Positions 30,747-32,085 of a stretch of 32,085 nucleotides of DNA are shown here, in pieces. The position numbers and the translations under genes are program-made. Origin of the DNA: an uncultured Polycyclovorans sp. (GTDB lineage Bacteria; Pseudomonadota; Gammaproteobacteria; Nevskiales; Nevskiaceae); contig CAKZHZ010000077.1 of NCBI GenBank assembly GCA_936928855.1, positions 1 through 32,085 on the forward strand, given 5' to 3'. How positions within the stretch are numbered: the stretch's first letter is position 1; every line of letters begins with the position of its first letter. The notes below the pieces were generated by a model, which did not search any database, was not told where the DNA came from, and saw nothing but the letters and a program-made list of their open reading frames with translations.

Positions 30747-32085
30747 CAGAGTTGCTCGATGCGCTGGCGCTGCTCGCGCAGCCGTACCAGGTCGGCGTCC
30801 TGCTGGGCCAGCAGGTCGCGCGCCTGTTGTTGCACGGCTTCCGGCGCCTTGCCGAAATTGGGGTTGTTGACGCGGGTGGCGGTTTTCTCACGGTCGCCGC
30901 CCAGTTTGGCGAGCTGTTTGTCGAGGCGGGCCAGTTCGGCCGCCTTGTCGATGAGGCCGGCCATCGGCACCAGCAGCTTCATCTCGCCGCACAGGGCCAC
31001 CGCGGCCGGCGGCGCCTCGGCATCCAGCAGCGCGATACGGTCGATGCGGGCGAGGAAGCGGATCGAGCCGTCCAGCCGTTGCAACCGCTCACGGTCGGCG
31101 TCGGTGGCGTTCTGTACCAGCAGCGGCAGCGGCTTGGCCGGCGACAGGTCCATTTCGCCGCGGATCTGGCGGATGCCGAGGATCACCGTCTTGAGCCAGA
31201 CGATGTCCGCCTCGGCGGCCGGGTCCAGTCGTGCGCTGTCGGCCTGGGGGTAGGGCTGGTGCATCAGCAGGCCGCTGTCGTGGCCGGCGAGCGGCGCCAC
31301 CCGTTGCCAGATGTCCTCGGTGAGGAAGGGCATCAGCGGATGCAGCAGGCGCAGGGCGGTTTCCAGCACCCGCACCAGGGTGCGGCGGGTGCCGCGCTGC
31401 TCGGCGGGATTGCCTTGCTGTAGCGCGGGTTTGGACAGCTCCAGGTACCAGTCGCAGTACTCGTTCCAGATGAACTGGTAGAGGGCGGCGGCCAGCAGGT
31501 CGAAGCGGTAGTCGGCAAAGTGCTGTGCCGCCTCGGCTTCGAGGCGCTGCAGTTGCGAGATGATCCAGCGGTCGGCGCTGGACAGCACCACCTCGGCGTC
31601 GGCTGCGGTGCCGGTGTCCTGGCCCTCGCACTGCATCAGCACGAAGCGCGCGGCGTTCCAGATCTTGTTGCAGAAGTTGCGGTAGCCCTCGGCGCGCGCG
31701 GCATCGAAGCGGATGTCGCGACCCTGGGTGGCCAGCGCCGCGAAGGTGAAGCGCAGGGCATCGACGCCGACGGCGGCAATCCCCTCGGGGTAGTCCTTGC
31801 GGGTTTTCTTCTCGATGCGCCTGGCCATCTCCGGCTGCATGAGGCCGGTGGTGCGTTTGGCCAGCAGGGCGTCGAGCGAGATGCCGTCGACCACGTCCAG
31901 GGGGTCCAGCACGTTGCCCTTGGACTTGGACATCTTGTTGCCCTCGGGGTCGCGCACCAGGCCGGTGATGTAGACCTCGCGGAACGGTACCTCCTGCTGG
32001 AAATGAAGCCCCATCATCACCATGCGGGCGACCCAGAAGAAGATGATGTCGAAGCCGGTGACCAGCACCGCGCCCGGGTAGTAGC
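30746..32085 (-). CDS. valS: Valyl-tRNA synthetase, C-terminal part (5' end outside window)
   Basis: ValS charges tRNA-Val. Only the C-terminal roughly 446 codons lie in the window, and the frame continues past the right edge. Visible are the end of the class I core (TGFDIIFFWVARMVMMGLHF), the KMSKSKGN signature that binds ATP, the helical anticodon-binding domain (NFCNKIWNAARFVLM onward) and the terminal coiled coil that touches tRNA (AAELARLDKQLAKLGGDREK region to the end). The full-length protein would be about 900-950 residues. No frameshift or missing motif is seen in this part. It overlaps fxsA by one base at its stop codon. Confidence 0.97.
   Translation of the reverse strand, partial: YYPGAVLVTGFDIIFFWVARMVMMGLHFQQEVPFREVYITGLVRDPEGNKMSKSKGNVLDPLDVVDGISLDALLAKRTTGLMQPEMARRIEKKTRKDYPEGIAAVGVDALRFTFAALATQGRDIRFDAARAEGYRNFCNKIWNAARFVLMQCEGQDTGTAADAEVVLSSADRWIISQLQRLEAEAAQHFADYRFDLLAAALYQFIWNEYCDWYLELSKPALQQGNPAEQRGTRRTLVRVLETALRLLHPLMPFLTEDIWQRVAPLAGHDSGLLMHQPYPQADSARLDPAAEADIVWLKTVILGIRQIRGEMDLSPAKPLPLLVQNATDADRERLQRLDGSIRFLARIDRIALLDAEAPPAAVALCGEMKLLVPMAGLIDKAAELARLDKQLAKLGGDREKTATRVNNPNFGKAPEAVQQQARDLLAQQDADLVRLREQRQRIEQL

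Overview
The window reads as the chromosome of a GC-rich gammaproteobacterium. The evidence is gene order. The run TPR lipoprotein-lolB-ispE-tRNA-Gln-prs-rplY-pth-ychF on the minus strand faces divergently from hemA-prfA-prmC-moeB on the plus strand, as known from Pseudomonas, Halomonas and the purple sulfur bacteria and their relatives. I cannot name the genus; a Chromatiales/Ectothiorhodospiraceae-like lineage is only a guess.

Region 1 (1 to about 12,900) is a mobile defence island. The end of an ICE-type tyrosine integrase lies at the left edge. A single minus-strand operon follows: fic (Fic AMP-transferase with a C-terminal winged helix), hsdM, hsdS, a DUF1016/YhcG PD-(D/E)xK nuclease, hsdR and a YgjP-like zinc peptidase. 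Five junctions join the six genes; four overlap by 1 to 11 bases and one leaves a 4-base gap. A 10-base repeat brackets the -10 box of the probable fic promoter, which suggests that the operon is autoregulated, perhaps by Fic itself. A P4-type integrase (11554-12765) closes the island next to ychF.

Region 2 (12,960 to 21,322, minus strand) is core housekeeping: ychF, pth, rplY, prs, tRNA-Gln, ispE, lolB and a large TPR lipoprotein. The usual prs-rplY adjacency is broken by a two-gene module, a CGPC-containing AhpD/carboxymuconolactone-decarboxylase-like protein and an ECF41 sigma factor. A perfect ECF41-type promoter (TGTCACA-N16-CGTC) lies directly upstream, so this looks like a self-activating oxidative or redox stress unit parked in a housekeeping operon.

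Region 3 (21,468 to 29,356, plus strand) holds hemA, prfA, prmC, moeB, a short JAMM-like protein that has lost its HxH metal motif, proS, a small lytic transglycosylase, and exported msrB and msrA. It links tetrapyrrole synthesis, translation termination, sulfur carrier activation, aminoacylation and envelope methionine repair.

Region 4 (29,357 to the end, minus strand) has an unrecognised single-pass membrane protein, tRNA-Thr(CGU) with a good promoter, fxsA and the 3' part of valS, which runs off the right edge.

I found no CRISPR array, rRNA, IS element or replication origin. The most interesting parts are the fic/type I restriction operon with its operator-like repeats, the extended HsdS, the ECF41 module and the apparently inactive JAMM protein beside MoeB.
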